Source: Lysobacterales bacterium (lineage in GTDB: Bacteria > Pseudomonadota > Gammaproteobacteria > Xanthomonadales > Ahniellaceae). From it: a stretch of DNA of 64,000 nt. The translations under genes and the position numbers were made by a program. Shown one piece after another: positions 1 to 9,678 of the stretch (its first letter is position 1; the number at the start of each line of letters is the position of its first letter). Below the pieces are notes generated by a model. That model had not been told where the DNA came from and ran no database searches. It saw only the letters and a program-made list of their open reading frames with translations. The stretch is from contig JADJCM010000001.1 of assembly GCA_016703225.1 (NCBI GenBank), forward strand, positions 124,001-188,000. The letters run 5' to 3'.

Positions 1-123
1 TGACCCAAGTGCCATAGGACAGCACCGAAAGCTGCAACCCGGAAGTTCCCAGTCGACGGTATTGCATGGGCACGCCTCCGCATGGAAAGGTGCGCATTCA
101 AGCACAGCAGAAGGATGCCCGGC

Positions 124-1212
124 ATGAAGAAGCAGGATTGGCTGATCCCCGTGGCCATGCTCGCGCTCGGCGCCGGCATCGGGTTCTGGACGCGCGATCG
201 GCAAGCACCTGCAGCGAATTCGGAATCGGACGGCGAGATCGCGACGACTGCGGCCGGCGATGCGGTGCCTGCCGACCGTGCAGCGCCCGCCGCCGGCGCG
301 TCCATGTCGCCCGCCCAACCGGTCGGTTTCGAGATGATCACGCAGGTCGCGCCCGGCTTCGCCGCCGCGCCGCTGCCGCCATTGGATGCAAAGATTGCCG
401 ACATCCACGACGCGCTCAAGGAGCGCGCGCAACATGGCGACGGCAAGGCGGCATGCCGGCTCGCGATCGAGCTGCAGCAGTGCGTTTGGCGCGAGGCGAT
501 CCTGCAGGATCTCGACCAGGCGACGCGCCGCATGCAGAACCGGCCGCCGTCGGCAAGCAACGACCCCCGGCAGGTGGAGTGGGAATCGCGCATGCTCGAC
601 CTGGCGCAGCGCCAGGCCGACTACGCTGCGGCGCTGGACGCGCGTTGCGAGGGCTTGAGCGATGCCCAGGTCGCCGGGCACGTCGACTGGTGGCGCACTG
701 CCGCGCTCAGCGGCCATCTGCCATCGCTGCTGCATTACGCCCGGGGCGACGCGTTCCGCTTGAATGCGACCCTCGACAACCTCGAACGCCTTGGCAGCTA
801 CAAGCGCGATGCGGAGCGCCTGATGCGCGCGGCTGCCGCTGCCGGTTCGCCCGAAGCACTGCAGCAACTGCTGCTGGCCTACGCGCCCGAGCGCAGCCCG
901 CGCAGCACGCTGTTGCAGCAGGCGATCCAACCGGACGCGGCCGAGGCCCAGGCGATCCTGCGCCTGATGCAGGAACGCGGCATCGCATTGCCGCGTTCCG
1001 AAATGGATCGTCGCGGCGAGGCGACGGCGCCACCGCCTTCCTTGTCGCAACTCGATGCGGACGAGCAGGCGCGCGCCGACCAGCGTCTGGCCGACTTGCG
1101 CACCTCGTGGCCGCGTACCGACGCCACGACGGACTCGAGGCGGCCGCCGTGGGAGCAGGAAGACGCGCAGCGCAAAGCCTGCGACCAGGATCGTTTCGCG
1201 ACGCTGCGCTGA
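124..1212 (+). CDS. Membrane-anchored helical protein of unknown function
   Basis: I do not recognise a named family. The 362-residue product starts MKKQDWLIPVAML, has one N-terminal membrane segment (about residues 4-21) and then an Ala/Pro-rich linker, so it probably sits in the inner membrane facing the periplasm. The remainder is Ala/Arg/Gln-rich and helical; stretches such as AALSGHLPSLLHYA and AAAAGSPEALQQLLLAYA resemble Sel1/TPR-type helical repeats, but this is only a resemblance. An upstream in-frame ATG at 82 exists, but the AGAAGGA ribosome site at 110-116 fits the start at 124. It is followed by the nucleoside transporter gene after 74 bases and may be a separate transcription unit. 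Confidence 0.7.
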   Translation: MKKQDWLIPVAMLALGAGIGFWTRDRQAPAANSESDGEIATTAAGDAVPADRAAPAAGASMSPAQPVGFEMITQVAPGFAAAPLPPLDAKIADIHDALKERAQHGDGKAACRLAIELQQCVWREAILQDLDQATRRMQNRPPSASNDPRQVEWESRMLDLAQRQADYAAALDARCEGLSDAQVAGHVDWWRTAALSGHLPSLLHYARGDAFRLNATLDNLERLGSYKRDAERLMRAAAAAGSPEALQQLLLAYAPERSPRSTLLQQAIQPDAAEAQAILRLMQERGIALPRSEMDRRGEATAPPPSLSQLDADEQARADQRLADLRTSWPRTDATTDSRRPPWEQEDAQRKACDQDRFATLR

Positions 1213-1286
1213 TGCGGCAGCGCAGGTTGCGGCTGCAGGTCGCGACCGGCTAGCCTGCGCTGGTCTTTGCCCCTGGGGAGTGGATC

Positions 1287-2570
1287 GTGGTTGTCAGCAT
1301 TCTGTTCGGCCTGTTCGGGCTGCTCTGCCTGATCGGTATCGCTTGGTTGTTCTCCAACAACAAGAGCCGCGTCAACTGGACGCTGGTCGCGACCGGCATC
1401 GCGTTGCAGATCGCCTTCGCCACGCTGGTGCTGCTGGTGCCCGGCGGCAAGGACGCGTTCCAGTGGTTGAGCGACGTGTTCGTGAAGGTGCTTGGCTTCG
1501 TTGCCGCCGGATCGAACTTCGTCTTCGGCGGTTTGATGGACATTCCGAAGTACGGCTTCATCTTCGCCTTCCAGGTGTTGCCGACGATCATCTTCTTCGC
1601 CGCGCTGATGAGCGTGCTCTACCACCTCGGCGTGATGCAGGCGGTGGTGCGGGTGATGGCGTTGGCGATCACCAAGGTGATGAAGGTTTCCGGCGCCGAG
1701 ACCACCAGCGTCTGCGCCAGCGTGTTCATCGGCCAGACCGAGGCGCCGCTGACGGTGCGCCCGTACATCGGCCGGATGACCGAGTCGGAACTGCTGACGA
1801 TGATGATCGGCGGCATGGCGCACATCGCCGGCGGCGTGCTCGCGGCTTATGTGCTGATGCTCGGCGGCCCCGACCTGGCGGCCCAGGGCTTCTATGCCAA
1901 ACACCTGCTCGCCGCTTCGATCATGGCGGCACCGGCGACACTGGTCATCGCCAAGATCCTGGTGCCCGAGGTCGGCGAACCGCTGACCCGCGGCACCGTG
2001 CGCATGGAAGTCGAGAAGACCACCAGCAACATCATCGACGCTGCCGCCGCCGGTGCCGGCGACGGACTGAAGCTGGCGCTGAACATCGGCGCGATGCTGC
2101 TCGCCTTCATCGCGCTGATCGCGATGGTCAATGCACCGCTGACCTGGCTCGGTGAAGTCACCGGCATCGCCGCACAGCTCGGCAAGCCGACCGACCTCGC
2201 CAACCTGTTCGGTTACCTCCTCTCGCCGATCGCCTGGCTGATCGGCGTGCCCTGGAGCGACGCCAACACCGTCGGCTCGCTGATCGGGCAGAAGGTGGTG
2301 ATCAGCGAGTTCGTCGCCTACCTGCAACTGTCGGAAATCCTGAAGCCAGGCGGCGTGGAACTGACCCAGCAGGGCGCGCTCGTGGCCACCTACGCGCTCT
2401 GCGGTTTCGCCAACTTCAGCTCGATCGCGATCCAGATCGGCGGCATCGGCGGACTGGCGCCGGAACGCCGCAGCGACCTGGCGCGACTTGGCCTGCGCGC
2501 CGTGCTCGGCGGCTCGATCGCGACCTTCATGACCGCGACCATCGCCGGCGTGCTGTCGCAGTTCGCCTGA
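1287..2570 (+). CDS. nupC: Concentrative nucleoside transporter, NupC/CNT family
   Basis: Predicted inner-membrane symporter that takes up nucleosides with H+ or Na+. The 427-residue, strongly hydrophobic product has the usual length for bacterial CNT proteins and carries the family signature GQTEAPL near residues 149-155, plus the later NTVGSLIGQK and CGFANFSS segments typical of the C-terminal transport domain. The start is GTG, preceded by a GGGGAG ribosome site. The ribokinase gene begins about 10 bases after its stop, so the two are almost certainly one operon: nucleosides enter, and ribose released from them is phosphorylated. No nucleoside hydrolase or phosphorylase is next to them, so the cleavage step must be encoded elsewhere. 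Confidence 0.93.
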   Translation: MVVSILFGLFGLLCLIGIAWLFSNNKSRVNWTLVATGIALQIAFATLVLLVPGGKDAFQWLSDVFVKVLGFVAAGSNFVFGGLMDIPKYGFIFAFQVLPTIIFFAALMSVLYHLGVMQAVVRVMALAITKVMKVSGAETTSVCASVFIGQTEAPLTVRPYIGRMTESELLTMMIGGMAHIAGGVLAAYVLMLGGPDLAAQGFYAKHLLAASIMAAPATLVIAKILVPEVGEPLTRGTVRMEVEKTTSNIIDAAAAGAGDGLKLALNIGAMLLAFIALIAMVNAPLTWLGEVTGIAAQLGKPTDLANLFGYLLSPIAWLIGVPWSDANTVGSLIGQKVVISEFVAYLQLSEILKPGGVELTQQGALVATYALCGFANFSSIAIQIGGIGGLAPERRSDLARLGLRAVLGGSIATFMTATIAGVLSQFA

Positions 2571-2580
2571 GGTGACGACG

Positions 2581-3546
2581 ATGGGCACCGTGGTCGTGGT
2601 CGGTTCGTACAATCAGGACCACGTCTGGGTCGGCGAGGAGCTGCCCGCGTCCGGCGCCACCCGCAGTGGCCGCTATCACAGCGGCCCCGGCGGCAAGGGC
2701 TTCAACCAGGCGGTGGCCTGCGCGCGCAGCGGTGCGGCCACCACCTTTCTGGTCGCGCTCGGCGATGACCTCGCCGCGCAGCACGCGCGCGCGCTCGCCA
2801 CCGGCTGCGGCATCGATCTGGTCGACGAAGTGCATGGCGACATCGCCACCGGTTCCGCCGGCATCTTCGTCGACGCCCGCGGCCGCAACGCCATCGTCGT
2901 CGCGCCCGGCGCCAACGCTGCACTCTCGACCGCATTCATCGAGCGCGAAGCACAACGCATCCGCAACGCCGTGGTGGTGCTGGCGCAACTCGAAGTGGAT
3001 CGCGACGCGGTATTCCGCGCCCTGTCGATCGCACGCGAAACCGGGCGCCGCACCTTGCTCAACCCGGCACCGGCAGACGCCGTGGTCGACGAACTGCTGC
3101 TCGAACTCGCCGACCTCGCCACCCCGAACGAAACCGAGTTCGCCGCGCTGTGCCTTCACGTTCTCGGCGAGCGCGTGCGCGCTGACGACATCGCCTCGAC
3201 CCCGAGCAGCGAACTGCACGCACTGTGCCGACGCCTGCACCAGGGCAGCGTCGCGATCACGCTCGGCTCCGCCGGCTGCTTCGTCTCGCACGCCGATGCG
3301 GCCGCGTTCAACGACACCGCCACCAGCTATCGCATCGCCGCGATCAAGGCCAACGCCATCGACACCACCGGCGCCGGCGATGCCTTCAACGGCGCACTCG
3401 CCGCCGAACTCGCACGCGATCCGCAACAGCCGCTCGCCCAGGCCCTGCGTTTTGCCAGCGCCTATGCCGGCATCGCCACCGAACAACGCGGCGCCGCACT
3501 GGCCATGCCCACCCGCGCCGACGTCGAGCAACGCCTCGCCGGCTGA
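2581..3546 (+). CDS. rbsK: Ribokinase (PfkB family)
   Basis: Cytoplasmic sugar kinase expected to convert D-ribose and ATP to ribose 5-phosphate. The 321-residue protein has the ribokinase landmarks: an N-terminal VVGSYNQD strand, the substrate loop GGKGFNQA (about residues 36-43), NPAPAD, the magnesium/phosphate motif NETE and the anion-hole/catalytic motif DTTGAGDAFNG (about residues 261-271), whose second Asp is the catalytic base in this family. I chose the ATG at 2581 because GAGGTG lies just upstream; an in-frame GTG at 2572 would add three residues. It is co-transcribed with nupC, which suggests ribose from nucleosides as substrate, although 2-deoxyribose cannot be excluded. Confidence 0.92.
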   Translation: MGTVVVVGSYNQDHVWVGEELPASGATRSGRYHSGPGGKGFNQAVACARSGAATTFLVALGDDLAAQHARALATGCGIDLVDEVHGDIATGSAGIFVDARGRNAIVVAPGANAALSTAFIEREAQRIRNAVVVLAQLEVDRDAVFRALSIARETGRRTLLNPAPADAVVDELLLELADLATPNETEFAALCLHVLGERVRADDIASTPSSELHALCRRLHQGSVAITLGSAGCFVSHADAAAFNDTATSYRIAAIKANAIDTTGAGDAFNGALAAELARDPQQPLAQALRFASAYAGIATEQRGAALAMPTRADVEQRLAG

Positions 3547-3711
3547 ATTGTTGCGCTCCCGCAACAGCACTTGCGTGACATTTCGGAACCATCCTCGCCA
3601 AGGCGGGTTAACTTCCTCCGCATGCACTGCGCGACCCCATCCGGGCACGCCGCATGCAGGACCGATCGGGCACAGATCCGACGGCGATGAAGGCTCAACG
3701 GAGTGAACACC

Positions 3712-6648
3712 ATGAACAAGACCAAGAAGCACAGCCTCGCCTTGCTGCTCGGAATGCTGGCCAGCGGCGTCGGCCGCAGCGACGCAGCGGAATGGACGAC
3801 CACGGTCGACATCTATGAGAGTGAAACCGCGGCGCAGCGCAACGGAGATGCACCGACCGCCACGGAAGATGCGATTTGGCTCGGCCCCTCCCGCGCGCTC
3901 GATCCAATTACGGGCGCAGACATTTCGCCCTACACGATCCCCGAGAAGATCGATCTCGTGGGTTACATGAGCGGGGTCAGTTCGCGGCGCGGCAAGATCT
4001 GGCAGGCTCGCTACCCCATCGGCTTCTTCGGCCACGACAAAGACGCGTCAGGGGGGTTCTGGGACTCCCACCAAGCCGTCTACCTTGCTGCCGACGGAGC
4101 CCAGTACTGGAGCTGGAACGGCGCCAGCCTGGGGCATCCCGATATGAACGTTGTGCGCGTGCAGCCGCGAATGCGGGAGCGCGGCGCCATTGTCCTGCTG
4201 ACCAACGCCACCCGTGCTCTCGCCGTGCAGCTCGACCCGCTGCGTGGCGTGATTCGCGAGTTCACGGTTCCGACTTGCAGCAAGAACGCGGCCGAAGACC
4301 GCCACGGTGGACTCTACGCACTGTGCGAGGCGACGAGCCCGCTCGCCGCCGGCACGCTTCATCACTTACCTGGAACGAGCGGCGGCGCTTGGTCGCGCCA
4401 GGTCATGCAAGCGTTCCTTTCCCGCGACGGAATCAGCGCCGATGGTGGAGTGCTCGTGCTTTCGCCGGAACCCTCCGCGCCGAGGATGCAGTCGATTGAC
4501 ATCGGAGGTCGCATCCGGTTTTCGCGATCGGAGCGTTCGGGTGTCGCCGTGCAAGACGGTTTCTGGTTCCACGACGCCGGTTTGGGCAAGTTCACGCGTG
4601 TCAGCTCCAATGGCAGCTGGGTCACGCAAGTGAGCGATGCTCGTGCCACCGCCTACGCCGCCCATCCCGGTGGCACGCTGGTCCTCGCCTACCCTGCCGC
4701 ACCATCTGAGCCGGCCGGATTCGGTGCGTACCGCATCCACTCCGGCAACGGCATGCCGCTGCGCGATCTGCCCGGCACGGAATTCCCGACCGCCACACGC
4801 ACGCGAATAGAAGTTTCCTCCATCGGCGGTTCTGCCGCCGCGTATTACGACGATGGCGTCGAGGCCCTCGACAGCAACGGTCGACCTCTAGCACCGAGGC
4901 TCGATACCCCTCGGGGTCGCGCGCTTCAGGTTCTGGCGGACTCCAACAACATCTGCGCGGGATACGAGAAGGTGCAGCTTGGGCACCCCCACGTTGTGCG
5001 TTGCTACTCTCGCAGGAGCGGAACGACCGCGGACGTCACCGGGGGACGTCTGTTACACCTGAACGGTACGCTGGTGACGGCTTCTGGCAGCGCACTTGAG
5101 GTCTGGGGTTCAGAGCTAACCCTGGTCAACCGCATCAGCCTCGCTGACGCGCTCGACTACCACCTGCATCCGACCCAAGGCATCGCTGTCCTGCGTTCGG
5201 TCGATGGTGCCCAACGACTGCTGCGCTACCGACTGGACGGGAGCCCGATGTTTGATGTTGCAGCACCGATCGCGACCGGCGAGGCCATCGTCGGTGTCGG
5301 CAGCGACGGCAGCACCGTGGTGGCCGAAACTGCCTCTCCGGCCACGGTGTTTCATTACAGCCAGGAGGGTACGCTGCTGGCGCAACGCGACGTGGCGCTT
5401 CCCGCTGCCGCGTTCAGCATCATCGCTGTAGATGGATCGGCGCATGGCGTGCAATTGCTGGCGGCCGCCGCCGCCCAGGCGGGCATGCGCGACGCGCAAC
5501 TGCTCCTGCTCGACCGCGGCCTGGAGTTGCGCGGCCAACACGATTTCCGCAGCCCCGACACGACAAGCTACCCGGGTCCGCGCCTGTGGCCGGCGCGCCT
5601 CGGAGCGGCACGGCTCGGCTACGAGGCTGCATTCGGACTACTGACGCTGCAGTACCGGCCGGGCCAAGCAGTGGCGATGGAGAGGAAGGTGCTTCCGATC
5701 AGCGGCACGACGAACCGCTTCAATGTCGACCCCGACGGCACCGTCCGAGCCATGACGGCGGATGATTCGTTGGGCCGCGACGTGCTGCGCATCTCGCATC
5801 CGACACCGAGCGCCTTCACTGGCCCCATCCGCCAATCCGCGCTGACCGGTTCCTGGTACTCACCGGCCTCGACCGGCCAAGGCCTGCTGCTGCAACTTCT
5901 GAATGGCAACGTGCTGTTCGGTGCGTGGCATACCTATGCACCCGAGGGCGGCAATGCGCTGTCGAAGCAGCAGTGGTTCACTGTCACCGGCGAGGTGGCG
6001 AACGAACGCGGGCGCATCACCCTGCCGATCTACCGCAACGGCAATGGCCGTTTCGACACCGACGGCACCACACCGTCCGAAGCGGTCGGCAGCGCCGAAC
6101 TGGTGTTCACCAGTTGCGACCAGATGGAGTTCTGGTACCGCATCGGCGCGGACACGGGCGCCTTCCCGCTGCAACGCCTGACGCCGCGCACGCAGACCTG
6201 CGACGACGGCAGCAGCACGCAGCCGCCGCTCGACGCAGCGAAGGGTCTCGCCATCGACGGTGCCTGGTACGTGCCCTCGCAGAGCGGCCAGGGCCTGACC
6301 TTCAACACCTCCGGCGCACGCTTCGGCAGCTACCTCGCCGGCTGGTTCACCTACGACACCGAGGCTGGCGTCGACGACGAAGCGGCGCAACACTGGTTCA
6401 CCCTGCAGGGCGCCACGCCGGAACACTTCGGTGAATCGGTGACGGCGCAAATTCACCGCACCATCGGCGGCTCGCGTGCCGGCGAACCCACGCGCAACAC
6501 CCACGCCGTCGGCGAGGCCACGCTCACCGTGCACGACTGCGCGCATGCGACGCTGAGTTACCGCTTCGACGACAGCGTGATCGCCGGCAGCTTCGCCAAC
6601 CTGCAGCGCAGCGTGGCGCTGGTGCGGCTCGGGGCCTGCCCGCAATAA
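3712..6648 (+). CDS. Large secreted protein with duplicated C-terminal GxWYxPxxxGQG domains (paralogue A)
   Basis: A 978-residue exported protein with an N-terminal signal peptide (MNKTKKHSLALLLGML..., cleavage probably near DAAEW). The central ~650 residues are a beta-rich, propeller-like region with recurrent short blades such as SNGSWVTQVSDARA and SDGSTVVAE. The C-terminus holds two related domains of about 120 residues, beginning GSWYSPASTGQG (about residue 711) and GAWYVPSQSGQG (about residue 848); each contains a WHTY/WFTY motif and a conserved Cys. I know this domain only as a recurrent C-terminal unit of uncharacterised exported proteins. The ATG at 3712 follows GGAG; an in-frame GTG lies at 3703. 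The next gene is its tandem paralogue. Function unknown. Confidence 0.85.
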   Translation: MNKTKKHSLALLLGMLASGVGRSDAAEWTTTVDIYESETAAQRNGDAPTATEDAIWLGPSRALDPITGADISPYTIPEKIDLVGYMSGVSSRRGKIWQARYPIGFFGHDKDASGGFWDSHQAVYLAADGAQYWSWNGASLGHPDMNVVRVQPRMRERGAIVLLTNATRALAVQLDPLRGVIREFTVPTCSKNAAEDRHGGLYALCEATSPLAAGTLHHLPGTSGGAWSRQVMQAFLSRDGISADGGVLVLSPEPSAPRMQSIDIGGRIRFSRSERSGVAVQDGFWFHDAGLGKFTRVSSNGSWVTQVSDARATAYAAHPGGTLVLAYPAAPSEPAGFGAYRIHSGNGMPLRDLPGTEFPTATRTRIEVSSIGGSAAAYYDDGVEALDSNGRPLAPRLDTPRGRALQVLADSNNICAGYEKVQLGHPHVVRCYSRRSGTTADVTGGRLLHLNGTLVTASGSALEVWGSELTLVNRISLADALDYHLHPTQGIAVLRSVDGAQRLLRYRLDGSPMFDVAAPIATGEAIVGVGSDGSTVVAETASPATVFHYSQEGTLLAQRDVALPAAAFSIIAVDGSAHGVQLLAAAAAQAGMRDAQLLLLDRGLELRGQHDFRSPDTTSYPGPRLWPARLGAARLGYEAAFGLLTLQYRPGQAVAMERKVLPISGTTNRFNVDPDGTVRAMTADDSLGRDVLRISHPTPSAFTGPIRQSALTGSWYSPASTGQGLLLQLLNGNVLFGAWHTYAPEGGNALSKQQWFTVTGEVANERGRITLPIYRNGNGRFDTDGTTPSEAVGSAELVFTSCDQMEFWYRIGADTGAFPLQRLTPRTQTCDDGSSTQPPLDAAKGLAIDGAWYVPSQSGQGLTFNTSGARFGSYLAGWFTYDTEAGVDDEAAQHWFTLQGATPEHFGESVTAQIHRTIGGSRAGEPTRNTHAVGEATLTVHDCAHATLSYRFDDSVIAGSFANLQRSVALVRLGACPQ

Positions 6649-6659
6649 CACCACCTCTC

Positions 6660-6683
6660 CGGCCCGCGACTCGTCGCGGGCCG
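6660..6683. terminator. Perfect 11-bp hairpin between the tandem paralogues
   Basis: CGGCCCGCGAC pairs perfectly with GTCGCGGGCCG across a 2-base centre, starting 12 bases after the stop of paralogue A. No T-run follows, so a classical intrinsic terminator is not proven; it may act as an RNA 3-prime-end stabiliser. Confidence 0.45.
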
Positions 6684-6736
6684 GGCCAGATCGGGCACAG
6701 ACCCGACGAGAACGACAATTCAACGGAGTGAACCCC

Positions 6737-9628
6737 ATGAACAAGACCAAGAAGCACAGCCTCGCCTTGCTGCTCGGAATGCTCGCCAGCGGTGCGGATG
6801 CAGCGCAGTGGACACAGAGTACCGACATCAGCTCGCCGGCCTCCGATGATCAGAGCGCGCATCCGGTGATCGTGACCGGACCCCACGGATTTTCGGTCGG
6901 CACCGCGTTCGCGATCGACCGTGAAGGGCGCCGCGTTGGCATCTACGACCTTCCCGAACAGTACGGGGTACGCGGGAAATCGCTGTACAGCTCGCGCCGC
7001 GGAAAGCTGTGGGACAACGCCGACTACAACGCGTACGACCTGCGCGCAGACGGCGCCGGCAACCTGTGGGTGAGCAAGTACTCCGATTTCTTCTCCGGAC
7101 TGGGCTCGGTCGATCGCCTCGCCCGCGACGGCGCAACGCGCAGCGTGTTCGCGTTCTCGCCAGACCGCGAAGCCCCACCGAGCGCTCCGCTGGTCGACCG
7201 CGACGGTGCGCTGATCGCGGAGTGCCTCAGTTTCGATGGCGCCAGCGGCGGCAGCGTCAAGCGCATCGACGCCCGCGGGCGGACGCTGGCGCGCTGGGAC
7301 ACAGGCAGTTGCGCCACGAGCGTCGTGGACGACCTCGCTGGCGGCGCCTGGGTCGGCGTCAGGGATCCCCTGGACGGGGGCGGGCGGGCGACCCACCTCC
7401 TCGCCAATGGCGACCAGTGGCCGCAGGATCAAACCATCGCGGGAGCCCGTCCGCTGCAGGCGACTCGCGAGGGCGGCGTGGTCACCGCAAGGGGTCAGGA
7501 AATCGAGTATCGCGCTGCAAACGGAGCCGTCCGCTTCCGCCTCGGTGTCGTCACCCCATCGGCCCTGCGCACCTACGACCATGGGTTCTGGCTCGAGACA
7601 CCCGGTCTCCTGAGTCTGATCCACATCGACTCCTCCGGCGTGCGCACCGTAGTCCCGCTGGCTCATGGCATGCATTCGCTGGATGTGCTCGACAACGGAC
7701 TCGCGCTTGTCCAGTCCTCGGCAGGGCTTGCGCTGTACTCACCGAACGGACAACAGCTCGCCGACGAGGACACACTGCCCCTCGGCCCAGCGAATGCCTC
7801 CGTGCTGGCCTTCGACGGCGTGCTGGTGCAGGGAGACAGGAACCAGCTCCGCGTGCTGGCGGAACATGGCGCGCCGTCCTCGATCACGCTCCAGCTGCCT
7901 GTTCTCTATGACCGCATCGATGGCGTCCGCGCCGGCATGGCGCGGATCTGCGTAATGCAGACGCAAGTGTTCACTCTGTCCAACGGCAGCCGTACCGATT
8001 GCTTCGATCGACGCAGTGGCGCCCTCTTGACCAGCGTTGAGCAGAACGCGGGCTTCGCCTCGCTCCCGCGCGGCCGCATTCTCGGCGTCGACGGCGATCT
8101 ACTGGTCCAATTCGACGGAAATGTATTCGCATACGATGCTGCGGGCACGCTGCGCTTCACCCTGCCCGCAGCGGGCTTTGCGGCGGCCGACAGCCGATTT
8201 GGTATCGCCACGCTCACCGGTGCCGAGATCGTGCTGTACGACCTCGCTGGACAAGCGCGGTCCCGCATCAGCATCGCCGCGAACATCGAACTCGAGCGCG
8301 CGCGCTGGTCGGACGATGGCAGCCTGCTGCTCAGCGGATTCAGCAACGACGAAGGCCACCTGTTTCGGCTCGCGGCCAACGGCACTCTGGTCGGGCAGCA
8401 TCGTTTCGCCAACGACCAGCGCATCAGCGATGCCATCGATACTGGCAGCTCCGTGCTGGTCGCGACGCGAGCCGATGAAGGTCGCGCGGCACCGCAGGTG
8501 CACGCGCTGTCACGCGACCTCGGCAGCGTCCTGCATTCGGAACCCGCGCCCGGCCTCGACATCCGCTTCTGGAAGTCGAACCATTCCGGCGCATGGCTGA
8601 CCGGCACCTCACCCGGCAGTGTGTCGCTGTTGCGTGTCGACGCCGGCGGCACGATCTCGCAGCGACATGCGCTCGCGCTCGATCACGGGACGGTGCTGCA
8701 CGTCGCCGGTGACGGCCTGCTGCAGGCGACCGACTCGGATGCCGCAACCGACCGCTACTGGCTGCGCCTTTACCAGCCCACGACGCCGGCCTTCGCGGGC
8801 CAGGTCGCGCAGACCGCACTTTCCGGTTCGTGGTACTCACCGTCCTCGACCGGACAGGGTTTGATCGTCGATCAGCTGAACCAAGGCAGCCACCTGTTCG
8901 CGGCGTGGCACACCTATGCGGCCGAGGGCGGCAATCGCCTGGAGAAGCAGCAGTGGCTCAGCGTGCAGGGCAATGTCGGGCTCGAACGTGGCTCGATCAC
9001 GCTGCCGATCTACCGCAATGGCGGCGGACGATTCGATGCAGCGGGCGAGACCGGTGCGGAACCGGTCGGCAGCGCCGAACTGGTGTTCACCGATTGCGAC
9101 CACATGGAATTCTGGTATCGCATCGGCGACGAGAGTGGTGCCTTGCCGCTGCAGCGGCTGACGCCACGCACGAGCGCTTGTGAAACTGGCAGCGGCGTCT
9201 CGCCGGCGCAGGATGCGGCGCCCGTCATCGAACTGAGTGGCGCCTGGTACGACCCGAGTCGCAGCGGACAGGGTCTGGCAGTATCGGCCAGCGGCACACG
9301 CTTCAATCAGTTCCTCGCCGGCTGGTTCACCTACGACACCGAAGCCGGGGTCGATGACGAATCGGCCCAGCACTGGTTCACGCTGCAAGGCGCCAACCCC
9401 TCCGGCTACGGCGTCGCGGTGGCTGCGCAGATCTATCGCACCATCGGCGGCTCGCGTGCCGGCGAACCCACGCGCAACACCCACGCCGTCGGCGAGGCCA
9501 CGCTCACCGTGCACGACTGCGCGCACGCGACGCTGAGTTACCGCTTCGACGACAGCGTAGTCGCCGGCAGCTTCGCCAACCTGCAGCGCAGCGTGACCTT
9601 GCAGCGGCTCGGGGCCTGCCCCGATTGA
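6737..9628 (+). CDS. Large secreted protein with duplicated C-terminal GxWYxPxxxGQG domains (paralogue B)
   Basis: A 963-residue tandem paralogue of the preceding gene. The ribosome-site region, start and signal-peptide coding segment (about 6688-6800) are nearly identical to 3663-3775 upstream. The last ~160 coding bases before the terminus differ at only about three positions from paralogue A. The central propeller-like region (about residues 30-690) has clearly diverged, with blades such as ADGAGNLWVSKYSD and DDLAGGAWVGVRD. C-terminal domains begin GSWYSPSSTGQG (about residue 696) and GAWYDPSRSGQG (about residue 833). It is predicted to be exported or surface-exposed. An in-frame GTG lies three codons upstream of the chosen ATG. 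Function unknown. Confidence 0.85.
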   Translation: MNKTKKHSLALLLGMLASGADAAQWTQSTDISSPASDDQSAHPVIVTGPHGFSVGTAFAIDREGRRVGIYDLPEQYGVRGKSLYSSRRGKLWDNADYNAYDLRADGAGNLWVSKYSDFFSGLGSVDRLARDGATRSVFAFSPDREAPPSAPLVDRDGALIAECLSFDGASGGSVKRIDARGRTLARWDTGSCATSVVDDLAGGAWVGVRDPLDGGGRATHLLANGDQWPQDQTIAGARPLQATREGGVVTARGQEIEYRAANGAVRFRLGVVTPSALRTYDHGFWLETPGLLSLIHIDSSGVRTVVPLAHGMHSLDVLDNGLALVQSSAGLALYSPNGQQLADEDTLPLGPANASVLAFDGVLVQGDRNQLRVLAEHGAPSSITLQLPVLYDRIDGVRAGMARICVMQTQVFTLSNGSRTDCFDRRSGALLTSVEQNAGFASLPRGRILGVDGDLLVQFDGNVFAYDAAGTLRFTLPAAGFAAADSRFGIATLTGAEIVLYDLAGQARSRISIAANIELERARWSDDGSLLLSGFSNDEGHLFRLAANGTLVGQHRFANDQRISDAIDTGSSVLVATRADEGRAAPQVHALSRDLGSVLHSEPAPGLDIRFWKSNHSGAWLTGTSPGSVSLLRVDAGGTISQRHALALDHGTVLHVAGDGLLQATDSDAATDRYWLRLYQPTTPAFAGQVAQTALSGSWYSPSSTGQGLIVDQLNQGSHLFAAWHTYAAEGGNRLEKQQWLSVQGNVGLERGSITLPIYRNGGGRFDAAGETGAEPVGSAELVFTDCDHMEFWYRIGDESGALPLQRLTPRTSACETGSGVSPAQDAAPVIELSGAWYDPSRSGQGLAVSASGTRFNQFLAGWFTYDTEAGVDDESAQHWFTLQGANPSGYGVAVAAQIYRTIGGSRAGEPTRNTHAVGEATLTVHDCAHATLSYRFDDSVVAGSFANLQRSVTLQRLGACPD

Positions 9629-9639
9629 GGCGCGACACC

Positions 9640-9666
9640 GTGGCGGCCGCGCGTTGCGGCCGCCAC
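9640..9666. terminator. Strong hairpin between paralogue B and dusB
   Basis: GTGGCGGCCGC and GCGGCCGCCAC form a perfect 11-bp stem around GCGTT, starting 12 bases after the stop of paralogue B. It abuts the TACAAT promoter-like hexamer of the next gene. Confidence 0.5.
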
Positions 9667-9672
9667 TACAAT
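9667..9672 (+). promoter_or_regulatory. Probable -10 element of dusB, consistent with a leaderless mRNA
   Basis: TACAAT, one mismatch from TATAAT, ends six bases before the dusB ATG. There is no Shine-Dalgarno sequence in the remaining CCGGCC. Transcription would start at or very near the A of the start codon. This is inferred from spacing only. Confidence 0.4.
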
Positions 9673-9678
9673 CCGGCC

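Noticed and set aside
879..2612. Long reverse-strand open frame opposite the first gene and nupC
   Set aside because: His/Gln/Arg-rich composition and no domain; it is the antisense shadow of GC-rich coding DNA.
2527..4035. Reverse-strand open frame opposite rbsK
   Set aside because: Gly/Arg/Ala-rich shadow; rbsK on the forward strand has all motifs.
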